Source of the DNA: Streptomyces sp. SirexAA-E
GTDB lineage: Bacteria; Actinomycetota; Actinomycetes; Streptomycetales; Streptomycetaceae
Length of the DNA: 64,000 bases
Reading direction: 5' to 3'
NCBI RefSeq assembly: GCF_000177195.2
Contig: NC_015953.1
Span: 4,278,001 to 4,342,000 of the forward strand
In this document: one piece after another, positions 34,098 to 43,290 of the stretch
How positions within the stretch are numbered: position 1 is the first letter of the stretch
Layout: each line of letters begins with the position of its first letter
Program-made: the position numbers and the translations under genes
Notes under the pieces: model-generated
Database searches by the model: none
What the model saw: only the letters and a program-made list of their open reading frames with translations
What the model was told of the DNA's origin: nothing

Positions 34098-36619
34098 CAG
34101 TCACCACGAGTGCGCCCTCCGGGGGCGGCGAGGCGGCCGTCCCGCCCGAGGACCTCGTCACGCTGACCATCGACGGCATCGAGATCAGCGTCCCCAAGGG
34201 GACCCTGGTCATCCGGGCCGCCGAACTCCTCGGCATCGAGATCCCGCGCTTCTGCGACCATCCGCTGCTCGACCCGGCGGGCGCCTGCCGGCAGTGCATC
34301 GTCGAGGTCGAGGGGCAGCGCAAGCCGATGGCCTCCTGCACCATCACCTGCACCGACGGCATGGTCGTCAAGTCGCAGATCACCTCGCCGGTCGCGGAGA
34401 AGGCCCAGAAGGGGGTGATGGAGCTCCTGCTCATCAACCACCCGCTGGACTGCCCGGTCTGCGACAAGGGCGGCGAGTGCCCCCTGCAGAACCAGGCGAT
34501 GTCGCACGGCGGCACCGACTCCCGCTTCGACGGCAAGAAGCGCACCTTCGAGAAGCCGGTCCCCATCTCCCCCCAGGTGCTGCTGGACCGCGAGCGGTGC
34601 GTGCTCTGCGCACGCTGCACCCGGTTCTCCAACCAGGTGGCGGGCGACCCGATGATCGAGCTGATCGAGCGCGGGGCGCTCCAGCAGGTCGGTACGGGCG
34701 AGGGCGACCCGTTCGAGTCGTACTTCTCCGGCAACACCATCCAGATCTGCCCCGTCGGGGCGCTCACCTCGGCCGCCTACCGGTTCCGCTCCCGGCCCTT
34801 CGACCTGGTGTCGTCGCCGTCGGTCTGCGAGCACTGCGCCGGCGGCTGCGCGACCCGGACCGACCACCGCCGCGGCAAGGTCATGCGGCGGCTCGCCTCG
34901 AACGACCCCGAGGTCAACGAGGAGTGGATCTGCGACAAGGGCCGCTTCGGCTTCCGCTACGCCCAGCAGCGTGACCGGCTCACCACCCCGCTGGTCCGTA
35001 ACGCGGACGGCGTGCTGGAGACGGCGAGCTGGCCCGAGGCGCTCCGGGCGGCGGCGGCGGGCCTGGCGGGCGCGCGCGGCCGGGCCGGTGTCCTCACCGG
35101 TGGCCGGCTGACCGTCGAGGACGCCTACGCGTACAGCAAGTTCGCCCGGGTCGCCCTCGGTACCAACGACATCGACTTCCGGGCCCGGCGGCACAGTGCC
35201 GAGGAGGCCGACTTCCTCGCCGCCCGGGTGGCCGGACGCGGACGGGACCTGGACGGCACCGGGGTCACCTACACCTCGCTGGAGAAGGCGCCGGCGGTCC
35301 TGCTGGTGGGCTTCGAGGCCGAGGAGGAGGCCCCCGGGGTCTTCCTGCGGCTGCGCAAGGCCCACCGCAAGGGCGGACAGCGGACGTTCGCGCTCGCCCC
35401 GTACGCCAGCCGGGGCCTCGTGAAGGCGGGCGGCACCCTGCTCCCCGCCGCGCCGGGCACCGAGACCGAGTGGCTGGACGCGCTCGCGGGCGGGGTCGGG
35501 CTGGACGCCGAAGGCGCCGCCGCGGCCGAGGCGCTGCGCGGTGAGGGCGCCGTCATCGTCGTCGGCGAGCGGCTCGCCGCCGTCCCCGGCGCGTTGACGG
35601 CCGTACTGCGCACCGCCGCGGCCACCGGCGCCACACCGGTGTGGATCCCGCGCCGGGCCGGTGAACGCGGGGCGCTGGAGGCGGGCGCGATCGCCTCGCT
35701 GCTGCCCGGCGGCCGCCCGGCGACCGACCCGCGGGCCCGTGAGGAGGTGGCGTCGCTCTGGGGCGTCGCCGGACTCCCCGCCCGACACGGCCGCGACACC
35801 GGGCAGATCGTGGAGGCCGCCGCCACCGGCGAGCTGGCCGCGCTGCTGGTCGCGGGCGTCGACCCGGAGGACCTGCCCGATCCGGCGCGGGCCGTCGAGG
35901 CCCTGGACGAGGTCGGTTTCCTGGTCTCCCTGGAGCTGCGGCCGAGCGCCGTCACCGAGCGCGCCGACGTGGTGCTGCCGGTGGCCGCCGTGGCGGAGAA
36001 GCCCGGCACCTTCCTCAACTGGGAAGGCCGGGCGCGGATGTTCGAGGCGGCGCTCAAGCCCGAGCAGCTGCCGCGGACGCTCTGCCCGACCGACGGCCGG
36101 GTGCTGCACATGCTGGCCGACGCCCTCGACGTACACCTGGCGCTGCCCGACCTGAGGGCGGCCCGCCGGGAGCTCGACCGGCTCGGCGGATGGCAGGGCT
36201 CGCACGCGGAAGACCCCCGCGAGTCCTCCCGGCCGCTGCCCCGGCCCGGCGACGGCGAAGCGGTGCTGGCCGGACACCGGTTGCTGCTCGACCGGGGCCG
36301 GCTCCAGGAGGGCGACGAGGCGCTGGCCGGTACCCGGCACGCCGCCGTCGCCCGGCTCTCCGCCGCCACCGCCGCCGAGGCCGGGGTGAAGGACGGCGAC
36401 CTGCTCGCCGTCACCGGCCCGGCCGGCACCACCGAACTCCCGCTGGCCGTCACCGCGATGCCGGACCGGGTGGTCTGGGTGCCGCTCAACTCCGTCGGCC
36501 GGGGAGTCCCCGCCGACACCGGCGCGCAGCCGGGCGGCCCGGTCCGGATCCATCCGGCCACCCCGGGCTCCCGCACCGCGCCGGCGGACGCAGTCGTGAC
36601 ATCGGAGGTAGGAGAGTGA
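34094..36619 (+). CDS. nuoG: NADH-quinone oxidoreductase subunit G
   Basis: 841 residues. The N-terminal ferredoxin-like domain (about 25-110) has Cys ligands in RFCDH, GACRQCIVEVEG for a [2Fe-2S] cluster. A His/Cys-ligated 4Fe-4S segment (CPVCDKGGECPLQNQ) and the ferredoxin pair (CVLCARCTRF, CPVGALTS) follow. Next is CEHCAGGCATRTDHRRG and a molybdopterin-oxidoreductase-like domain that binds no cofactor in complex I. CEHCAGGC...ICDKGRFG may hold the N7 cluster found in some bacteria. ATG 34094 overlaps the nuoF stop by 4 bases. The C-terminal half is more variable, as usual. Confidence 0.96.
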   Translation: MTVTTSAPSGGGEAAVPPEDLVTLTIDGIEISVPKGTLVIRAAELLGIEIPRFCDHPLLDPAGACRQCIVEVEGQRKPMASCTITCTDGMVVKSQITSPVAEKAQKGVMELLLINHPLDCPVCDKGGECPLQNQAMSHGGTDSRFDGKKRTFEKPVPISPQVLLDRERCVLCARCTRFSNQVAGDPMIELIERGALQQVGTGEGDPFESYFSGNTIQICPVGALTSAAYRFRSRPFDLVSSPSVCEHCAGGCATRTDHRRGKVMRRLASNDPEVNEEWICDKGRFGFRYAQQRDRLTTPLVRNADGVLETASWPEALRAAAAGLAGARGRAGVLTGGRLTVEDAYAYSKFARVALGTNDIDFRARRHSAEEADFLAARVAGRGRDLDGTGVTYTSLEKAPAVLLVGFEAEEEAPGVFLRLRKAHRKGGQRTFALAPYASRGLVKAGGTLLPAAPGTETEWLDALAGGVGLDAEGAAAAEALRGEGAVIVVGERLAAVPGALTAVLRTAAATGATPVWIPRRAGERGALEAGAIASLLPGGRPATDPRAREEVASLWGVAGLPARHGRDTGQIVEAAATGELAALLVAGVDPEDLPDPARAVEALDEVGFLVSLELRPSAVTERADVVLPVAAVAEKPGTFLNWEGRARMFEAALKPEQLPRTLCPTDGRVLHMLADALDVHLALPDLRAARRELDRLGGWQGSHAEDPRESSRPLPRPGDGEAVLAGHRLLLDRGRLQEGDEALAGTRHAAVARLSAATAAEAGVKDGDLLAVTGPAGTTELPLAVTAMPDRVVWVPLNSVGRGVPADTGAQPGGPVRIHPATPGSRTAPADAVVTSEVGE

Positions 36620-38019
36620 CCGGCCTCGCCCAACTCGCCGCGGCGCCCCAGGGTGCCGTCCTGGCCGCCGAGGATCTCTCGATGTTCGGCACGGACCCGT
36701 GGTGGCTCGTCGTCGTCAAGGCGGTCTTCTGCTTCGCGTTCCTGATGGTGACGGTGCTCTTCTCCATCGTGTGGGAGCGCAAGGTCGTCGCCTGGATGCA
36801 GCTGCGCATCGGCCCCAACCGGCACGGCCCCTGGGGCATGCTCCAGTCGCTCGCCGACGGCGTGAAGCTGATGCTGAAGGAAGACGTCGTCGTCAAGCGC
36901 GCCGACAAGGTCGTCTACGTGCTCGCCCCGATCATCGCCGCCGCACCGGCGTTCATGGCGATCGCGGTGATCCCGTTCGGGCCGTCCGGCAACGAGGTGT
37001 CGATCTTCGGCCACCGTACGACGATGCAGCTCACGGACCTGCCGATCGCGATGCTGTACATCCTCGCGGTCGCCTCCGTCGGCATCTACGGCATCGTGCT
37101 GGCCGGCTGGTCCTCCGGATCGACCTACCCGCTGCTCGGCGGTCTGCGCTCGTGCGCCCAGATGATCAGCTACGAGATCGCGATGGGCGCCGCGTTCGCC
37201 TCGGTGTTCCTCTACTCCGGGTCGATGTCGACCTCGCAGATCGTCGAGGCGCAGGCGGACCGCTGGTACATCATCCTGCTGCCGGTCTCCTTCATCATCT
37301 ACGTCGTCACGATGGTCGGGGAGACCAACCGCGCCCCGTTCGACATGCCCGAGTCCGAGGGCGACCTGGTCGGCGGCTTCAACACCGAGTACTCGTCGAT
37401 CAAGTTCGCGATGTTCATGCTCGCCGAGTACGTCAACATGGTCACCGTCTCGGCCGTCTCCGTGACCCTGTTCCTGGGCGGCTGGCGGGCCCCGTACCCG
37501 GTCAGCACCTTCTGGGAGGGCGCGAACCACGGCTGGTGGCCGATGCTCTGGTTCGTCCTCAAGGTCCAGCTGCTCCTCTTCTTCTTCATCTGGCTGCGCG
37601 GCACCCTGCCCCGCGTCCGTTACGACCAGCTGATGAAGCTCGGCTGGAAGGTCCTGATCCCGGTCTCCGTGGTCTGGCTGATGCTGGTCGCCACGGTCCG
37701 GGCGCTGCGCAACGAGGGATACGACTTCTCCCGGATCGTGCTGTACGTCGCCGCGGCCGTGATCGCGATCCTGCTGATCTCCTTCGTCGCCGACGTCTTC
37801 CGCGACCGCAAGGCCAAGGCCGCCGAGGAGGCGGCCGGTCCCGAGCCGGCGTTCGACCCGATGGCGGGCGGATTCCCGGTGCCGCCGCTGCCCGGCCAGA
37901 CCCTGCCGCCGGTGCCGCGCCGCACGCCACGCCGTGAGCGCGAGCTCGTTGTCAGTGGTGGACCGGATACTCAGAGTGACGATCGCGCGGGTAACGGAAA
38001 GGAGGCCGACGGTGTCTGA
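36616..38019 (+). CDS. nuoH: NADH-quinone oxidoreductase subunit H
   Basis: 467 residues with eight predicted membrane helices. It links the quinone site to the proton-pumping arm. The loops WERKVVAWMQLRIGPNRHGPWG (about 51-72) and ETNRAPFDMPESEGDLVGGF near 235-254 are the conserved charged quinone-cavity loops. A C-terminal cytoplasmic extension of about 60 residues is rich in Pro and Arg. GTG 36616 overlaps the nuoG stop by 4 bases; the 3' end overlaps nuoI by 8 bases. Confidence 0.97.
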   Translation: MTGLAQLAAAPQGAVLAAEDLSMFGTDPWWLVVVKAVFCFAFLMVTVLFSIVWERKVVAWMQLRIGPNRHGPWGMLQSLADGVKLMLKEDVVVKRADKVVYVLAPIIAAAPAFMAIAVIPFGPSGNEVSIFGHRTTMQLTDLPIAMLYILAVASVGIYGIVLAGWSSGSTYPLLGGLRSCAQMISYEIAMGAAFASVFLYSGSMSTSQIVEAQADRWYIILLPVSFIIYVVTMVGETNRAPFDMPESEGDLVGGFNTEYSSIKFAMFMLAEYVNMVTVSAVSVTLFLGGWRAPYPVSTFWEGANHGWWPMLWFVLKVQLLLFFFIWLRGTLPRVRYDQLMKLGWKVLIPVSVVWLMLVATVRALRNEGYDFSRIVLYVAAAVIAILLISFVADVFRDRKAKAAEEAAGPEPAFDPMAGGFPVPPLPGQTLPPVPRRTPRRERELVVSGGPDTQSDDRAGNGKEADGV

Positions 38020-38608
38020 GCCATCGGAGCCCTCAGGGGACACGTTCATGAATCCGGTCGCCGGCTTCGGCGTGACCTTCAAGGCCATGTTCAGGAAGCG
38101 GCTGACCGAGCAGTACCCGGAGACGCCGAAGGTGACGGCGCCGCGCTTCCACGGCCGACACCAGCTCAACCGGCACCCGGACGGCCTGGAGAAGTGCGTC
38201 GGCTGCGAGCTGTGCGCCTGGGCCTGTCCCGCCGACGCGATCTACGTGGAGGGCGCGGACAACACCGACGAGGAGCGCTACTCCCCGGGCGAGCGCTACG
38301 GCCGCGTCTACCAGATCAACTACGCGCGCTGCATCCTGTGCGGGCTGTGCATCGAGGCGTGCCCCACCCGGGCGCTGACCATGACCAACGACTTCGAGCT
38401 GGCCAACACCACCCGCGCGAGCCTCATCTACACCAAGGACGAGCTCCTCGCCGGGCTGGAGGAGGGCATGGTCGACAGTCCGCACGCGATCTTCCCCGGC
38501 ATGGACGAACAGGACTACTACCGGGGCCTGGTGACCGAGGCGGCCCCGGGCACCGAGCGCCAGAGCGCCGTCTCCAAGGGCGAGACCGAGAAGGAGGTGG
38601 ACGCGTGA
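38012..38608 (+). CDS. nuoI: NADH-quinone oxidoreductase subunit I
   Basis: 198 residues with two [4Fe-4S] clusters in ferredoxin motifs, CVGCELCAWACP (about 62-73) and CILCGLCIEACP (about 107-118), which relay electrons to cluster N2. An N-terminal amphipathic stretch anchors it to the membrane arm. The last 60 residues form a variable tail. GTG 38012 lies inside the end of nuoH. Confidence 0.97.
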   Translation: MSEPSEPSGDTFMNPVAGFGVTFKAMFRKRLTEQYPETPKVTAPRFHGRHQLNRHPDGLEKCVGCELCAWACPADAIYVEGADNTDEERYSPGERYGRVYQINYARCILCGLCIEACPTRALTMTNDFELANTTRASLIYTKDELLAGLEEGMVDSPHAIFPGMDEQDYYRGLVTEAAPGTERQSAVSKGETEKEVDA

Positions 38609-39471
38609 ACGCCTCCCTGGCCGCAGCGGCCTCCGCCACCTCCACCGGTGAGGCCGTCCAGTTCTGGCTGCTCGGCACCGTCGCCGTCATCGGGGCGCTC
38701 TCCACGGTCCTGATGAAGAAGGCGGTGCACAGCGCGCTGTCGCTCGCCGGCACCATGATCGTGCTGGCGGTCTTCTACCTCGCCAACGGCGCCTACTTCC
38801 TGGGCATCGTGCAGATCGTCGTCTACACCGGCGCGATCATGATGCTGTTCCTCTTCGTCGTCATGCTCGTCGGCGTCACGGCCGCGGACTCCCTGAAGGA
38901 GACCATCAAGGGCCAGCGCTGGCTGGCCGCCGGCTGCGGGCTCGGCTTCGGCGTCCTGCTGATCGCCGGGATCGGCCAGGCCTCGCTGCGCAGCTACAAC
39001 GGCCTCGGTGCCGCCAACGCCCTGCACGGCGGCAACGTCGAGGGGCTGGCCAACCTCATCTTCACCAAGTACGTCTTCGCGTTCGAGATCACCGGCGCCC
39101 TGCTGATCACGGCGACCGTCGGCGCGATGCTGCTCACCCACCGCGAGCGCACCGAACGTGCCAAGACCCAGCGGGAGCTGTCCCAGGAGCGGGTGCGCAG
39201 CAGCCACCTGCCGCCGCTGCCGGCCCCCGGTGTCTACGCCCGGCACAACGCCGTGGACATCGCCGGTCTGCTCCCGGACGGCACCCCGTCCGAGCTGACG
39301 GTCATGCAGACACTGCGCCGCCGCGGCCAGATCCGTGACGTGTCCGGCGAGGCGCTCGCCGACCTCAAGGCGCTGGAACAGCGCTCCGGCGAGCGGCTGG
39401 GCCGCGGCCTCGCGGACCGTGCCGAAGCGTCCGAGGAACACGCAGAAGAAGGGGAGGAGGTCGCCAAGTGA
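38605..39471 (+). CDS. nuoJ: NADH-quinone oxidoreductase subunit J
   Basis: 288 residues. Five membrane helices lie in the first 170 residues, including the conserved YTGAIMMLFLFVVMLV (about 75-90) with the pi-bulge helix of the proton path. A cytoplasmic tail of about 110 residues, charged and lacking a known domain, is longer than in E. coli NuoJ (184 residues). GTG 38605 overlaps the nuoI stop by 4 bases. Confidence 0.96.
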   Translation: MNASLAAAASATSTGEAVQFWLLGTVAVIGALSTVLMKKAVHSALSLAGTMIVLAVFYLANGAYFLGIVQIVVYTGAIMMLFLFVVMLVGVTAADSLKETIKGQRWLAAGCGLGFGVLLIAGIGQASLRSYNGLGAANALHGGNVEGLANLIFTKYVFAFEITGALLITATVGAMLLTHRERTERAKTQRELSQERVRSSHLPPLPAPGVYARHNAVDIAGLLPDGTPSELTVMQTLRRRGQIRDVSGEALADLKALEQRSGERLGRGLADRAEASEEHAEEGEEVAK

Positions 39472-39767
39472 ATCCGGTCAACTACCTCTACCTCGCGGCC
39501 CTTTTGTTCACGATCGGCGCCTCCGGGGTGCTGATCAGGCGGAACGCGATCGTGGTGTTCATGTGCATCGAGCTGATGCTCAACGCCTGCAATCTCGCGC
39601 TCGTCTCGTTCTCCCGGATGCACGGCAACCTCGACGGCCAGATCCTCGCCTTCTTCACGATGGTCGTCGCCGCCGCGGAGGTCGTGGTCGGGCTCGCGAT
39701 CATCGTGTCGCTGTTCCGCTCCCGCCACTCGGCCTCGGTCGACGACGCCAGCCTGATGAAGCTGTAA
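39468..39767 (+). CDS. nuoK: NADH-quinone oxidoreductase subunit K
   Basis: 99 residues with three membrane helices. Membrane Glu residues important for proton pumping are present in CIELMLNACNLAL (about 34-46) and AAEVVVGLAIIVSLF (about 68-82). GTG 39468 overlaps the nuoJ stop by 4 bases. Twelve bases separate it from nuoL. Confidence 0.97.
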   Translation: MNPVNYLYLAALLFTIGASGVLIRRNAIVVFMCIELMLNACNLALVSFSRMHGNLDGQILAFFTMVVAAAEVVVGLAIIVSLFRSRHSASVDDASLMKL

Positions 39768-39779
39768 GGGGTCGCAGTC

Positions 39780-41714
39780 GTGGAAAACCTGATCGCGCTG
39801 CTGGTCGCGGCGCCCTTGCTCGGAGCGGCGGTCCTGCTCTGCGGCGGCCGCCGGCTCGACCGGTCCGGACACTGGATCGGTACGGTGCTCGCCGCCGCGT
39901 CCTTCGTCGTCGGTGCGGTGCTCTTCACCGACATGCTGGGCAAGGGCGCCGAGGACCGCGCCCTGCACCAGAAACTCTTCAGCTGGATCCCCGTCGAGGG
40001 CTTCCAGGCCGACGTGGCCTTCCAGCTCGACCAACTGTCGATGACGTTCGTCCTGCTGATCACGGGTGTGGGCACGCTGATCCACATCTACTCCATCGGC
40101 TACATGGAGCACGACGAGCGCCGCCGCCGCTTCTTCGGCTATCTGAACCTGTTCCTCGCGGCGATGCTCATCCTCGTCATCGCCGACAACTACCTGCTGC
40201 TGTACGTCGGGTGGGAGGGCGTCGGCCTGGCGTCGTACCTGCTCATCGGCTTCTGGCAGCACAAGCCCAGCGCGGCGACCGCGGCGAAGAAGGCCTTCCT
40301 GGTCAACCGGGTCGGCGACATCGGGCTGTCCATCGCGATCATGCTGATGTTCACCACCTTCGGCACCTTCGCCTTCGGGCCGGTGCTGGAGGCCACCGGG
40401 GACACGAGCGAGGGCAAGCTCACCGCGATCGGCCTGATGCTGCTCCTCGCGGCCTGCGGCAAGTCCGCCCAGGTACCGCTGCAGTCCTGGCTGGGTGACG
40501 CGATGGAGGGCCCGACCCCGGTCTCGGCCCTCATCCACGCCGCCACCATGGTGACCGCGGGCGTCTACCTGATCGTCCGCTCCGGCGCGATCTTCAACGC
40601 CGCCCCCGACGCCCAACTGGTCGTCACGATCGTCGGTGCGGTCACACTGCTCTTCGGTGCGATCGTCGGTTGCGCGAAGGACGACATCAAGAAGGCCCTC
40701 GCCGGGTCGACGATGTCGCAGATCGGCTACATGATCCTCGCCGCGGGCCTCGGCCCCATCGGCTACGTCTTCGCGATCATGCACCTGGTGACGCACGGCT
40801 TCTTCAAGGCGGGCCTCTTCCTCGGCGCCGGTTCGGTCATGCACGGCATGAACGACGAGGTGGACATGCGGAGGTACGGCGGCCTGCGGAAGTACATGCC
40901 GGTCACCTTCGTCACCTTCGGCCTCGGCTACCTCGCGATCATCGGCTTCCCCGGCCTGTCGGGCTTCTTCTCCAAGGACAAGATCATCGAGGCCGCGTTC
41001 GCGAAGGGCGGCACCGAGGGCTGGATCCTCGGTTCCGTGGCCCTGCTGGGCGCCGCGATCACCGCGTTCTACATGACGCGGGTGATGCTGATGACCTTCT
41101 TCGGCGAGGAGCGCTGGCGCCACGCGGCCACCCCGTCACCGGACGAGCCCGACGTGGAGCCCGCTGCCGCGACGGGCGAGCCGCACCCGCACGAGTCGCC
41201 GAAGTCCATGACGATCCCGATGATCGTGCTGGCCTTCGGATCGGTCTTCGCCGGCGGGCTCTTCTCGGTCGGCGACCGGTTCCTGCACTGGCTGGAGCCC
41301 GTCACCGGACACGACCACGGCCACGCCCCGGTCAGCGCGACCACCGTCACGGCGGCCACCATGGTGGTCCTCGTCATCGGTGTCGCCGTCGCCTGGGCGA
41401 TGTACGGGCGCAAGCCGGTCCCGGCCGTCGCCCCGCGCGGCTCGCTGCTCACCCGGGCGGCCCGCCGCGACCTGCTCCAGGACGACTTCAACCACGTCGT
41501 CCTGGTCCGCGGCGGCGAGCACCTCACCCGGTCCCTGGTCTACGTCGACCACACCCTGGTCGACGGCGTCGTCAACGGCACGGCCGCCTCGATGGGCGGG
41601 CTCTCCGGCCGGCTGCGCAAGCTGCAGAACGGCTACGCCCGCTCCTACGCGGTCTCGATGTTCGGCGGTACGGCGGTACTCATCGCCGCGACCCTGCTGA
41701 TGAGGGCGGTCTGA
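39780..41714 (+). CDS. nuoL: NADH-quinone oxidoreductase subunit L
   Basis: 644 residues and about 16 membrane helices, the distal antiporter-like proton channel with the long lateral helix at its C-terminus. The family core is intact: WEGVGLASYLLIGFW near 142-156, LLAACGKSAQVPLQSWLGDAMEGPTPVSALIHAATMV (Lys and Glu of the channel), and HLVTHGFFKAGLFLGAGSV. A His/Pro-rich loop (PATGEPHPHES) breaks the region before the C-terminal helices. GTG 39780 has a GGGGTCG site. Confidence 0.97.
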   Translation: MENLIALLVAAPLLGAAVLLCGGRRLDRSGHWIGTVLAAASFVVGAVLFTDMLGKGAEDRALHQKLFSWIPVEGFQADVAFQLDQLSMTFVLLITGVGTLIHIYSIGYMEHDERRRRFFGYLNLFLAAMLILVIADNYLLLYVGWEGVGLASYLLIGFWQHKPSAATAAKKAFLVNRVGDIGLSIAIMLMFTTFGTFAFGPVLEATGDTSEGKLTAIGLMLLLAACGKSAQVPLQSWLGDAMEGPTPVSALIHAATMVTAGVYLIVRSGAIFNAAPDAQLVVTIVGAVTLLFGAIVGCAKDDIKKALAGSTMSQIGYMILAAGLGPIGYVFAIMHLVTHGFFKAGLFLGAGSVMHGMNDEVDMRRYGGLRKYMPVTFVTFGLGYLAIIGFPGLSGFFSKDKIIEAAFAKGGTEGWILGSVALLGAAITAFYMTRVMLMTFFGEERWRHAATPSPDEPDVEPAAATGEPHPHESPKSMTIPMIVLAFGSVFAGGLFSVGDRFLHWLEPVTGHDHGHAPVSATTVTAATMVVLVIGVAVAWAMYGRKPVPAVAPRGSLLTRAARRDLLQDDFNHVVLVRGGEHLTRSLVYVDHTLVDGVVNGTAASMGGLSGRLRKLQNGYARSYAVSMFGGTAVLIAATLLMRAV

Positions 41715-41718
41715 TCCC

Positions 41719-43290
41719 ATGTCCTTTCCCCTCCTGACAGCGACGGCGGCCCTGCCGGCGGTCGGCGCGATCGTCACCGCCGCCGTCCCGGCCGGGCGCC
41801 GCACCGCCGCCAAATGGACGGCGCTGCTCTTCTCCCTGGGTACCCTCGTCCTCGCGGGCCTGGTCTTCGCCCGCTTCGAACCCGGCGGCGACCGCTACCA
41901 GCTCACCGAGTCGCACCCCTGGATCGCGGACTTCGGCGTCCGGTACGACCTCGGGGTCGACGGCATCGGGGTGGCGCTCCTCGGACTCACCGCGCTGCTG
42001 ATCCCCTTCGTCCTGCTGGCCGGCTGGCACGACGCCGACCCCCTGGAGACGCACTCCAGCCGCTGGCGCCCCACCCAGGGCTTCTTCGCCCTGATCCTGA
42101 TGGTGGAGGCGATGGTGATCCTCTCCTTCGAGGCCACCGACGTCTTCCTCTTCTACATCCTCTTCGAGGCCATGCTCATCCCGATGTACTTCCTCATCGG
42201 CGGCTTCGGGGACCGGGCGCACGCGGGCAGCGAGGAGAACGCGGCGGCCCAGCGCAGCTACGCGGCCGTCAAGTTCCTCCTCTACAACCTGGCCGGCGGG
42301 CTCATCATGCTGGCCGCCGTCATCGGCCTCTACGTCGTCGCCGGAAGCTTCTCGCTCTCGGAGATCGCCGAGGCACGGGCCAACGGCTCGCTGGAGATGG
42401 CCGGCAGCACCGAGAAGTGGCTCTTCCTCGGCTTCTTCTTCGCCTTCGCGGTCAAGGCCCCGCTCTGGCCGCTGCACACCTGGCTGCCCAACGCCATGGG
42501 CGAGGCGACCACCCCGGTCGCCGTCCTGATCACCGCGGTCGTCGACAAGGTCGGCACCTTCGCGATGCTCCGCTACTGCCTCCAGCTCTTCCCGGAGGCC
42601 AGCAAGTGGGCGACGCCGGTGATCCTGGTGCTGGCCCTGGTCTCCATCATCTACGGGGCGCTGCTCGCCGTCGGCCAGCGCGACATCAAGCGGCTCATCG
42701 CCTACGCGTCGATCTCGCACTTCGGCTTCATCGTGCTGGGCATCTTCGCGATGACCAGCCAGGGACAGTCGGGCGCCACGCTCTACATGGTCAACCACGG
42801 GATCTCGACCGCCGCGCTGATGCTCGTCGCCGGATTCCTGATCACCCGTCGGGGCTCGCGCCTGATCGCCGACTACGGCGGGGTGCAGAAGGTGGCGCCG
42901 GTGCTGGCCGGCACCTTCCTGATCGGCGGTCTCGCCACCCTCTCGCTGCCCGGACTCGCCCCCTTCGTCAGTGAGTTCCTGGTCCTGGTCGGCGCGTTCA
43001 GCGCGTATCCGGTGGTCGGCATCGTGGCCACGGTGGGCATCGTGCTCGCCGCGCTCTACGTCCTCGTCCTCTACCAGCGGACGATGACGGGGCCGGTCCG
43101 GGAGAGCGTGCGGGCCATGCCCGACCTCAGGGTCCGTGAGCTGGCCGTGGCCCTTCCGCTGATCGCCCTGCTGATCTTCCTGGGCGTCTTCCCGAAGCCG
43201 GTCACCGACGTCGTCAACCCGGCGGTGCAGCACACCATGCAGGACGTACAGAAGAAGGACCCCCAGCCCGAGGTGGAGGCCGCCAAGTGA
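41719..43290 (+). CDS. nuoM: NADH-quinone oxidoreductase subunit M
   Basis: 523 residues, 14 helices, the second antiporter-like subunit. The channel residues are in LYILFEAMLIPMYFLIG-type sequence near 142-158 (Glu) and KAPLWPLHTWLPNAMGEATTP near 249-269 (Lys). RDIKRLIAYASISHFGFI follows. ATG 41719 begins 4 bases after the nuoL stop, and the end overlaps nuoN by 4 bases. Confidence 0.97.
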   Translation: MSFPLLTATAALPAVGAIVTAAVPAGRRTAAKWTALLFSLGTLVLAGLVFARFEPGGDRYQLTESHPWIADFGVRYDLGVDGIGVALLGLTALLIPFVLLAGWHDADPLETHSSRWRPTQGFFALILMVEAMVILSFEATDVFLFYILFEAMLIPMYFLIGGFGDRAHAGSEENAAAQRSYAAVKFLLYNLAGGLIMLAAVIGLYVVAGSFSLSEIAEARANGSLEMAGSTEKWLFLGFFFAFAVKAPLWPLHTWLPNAMGEATTPVAVLITAVVDKVGTFAMLRYCLQLFPEASKWATPVILVLALVSIIYGALLAVGQRDIKRLIAYASISHFGFIVLGIFAMTSQGQSGATLYMVNHGISTAALMLVAGFLITRRGSRLIADYGGVQKVAPVLAGTFLIGGLATLSLPGLAPFVSEFLVLVGAFSAYPVVGIVATVGIVLAALYVLVLYQRTMTGPVRESVRAMPDLRVRELAVALPLIALLIFLGVFPKPVTDVVNPAVQHTMQDVQKKDPQPEVEAAK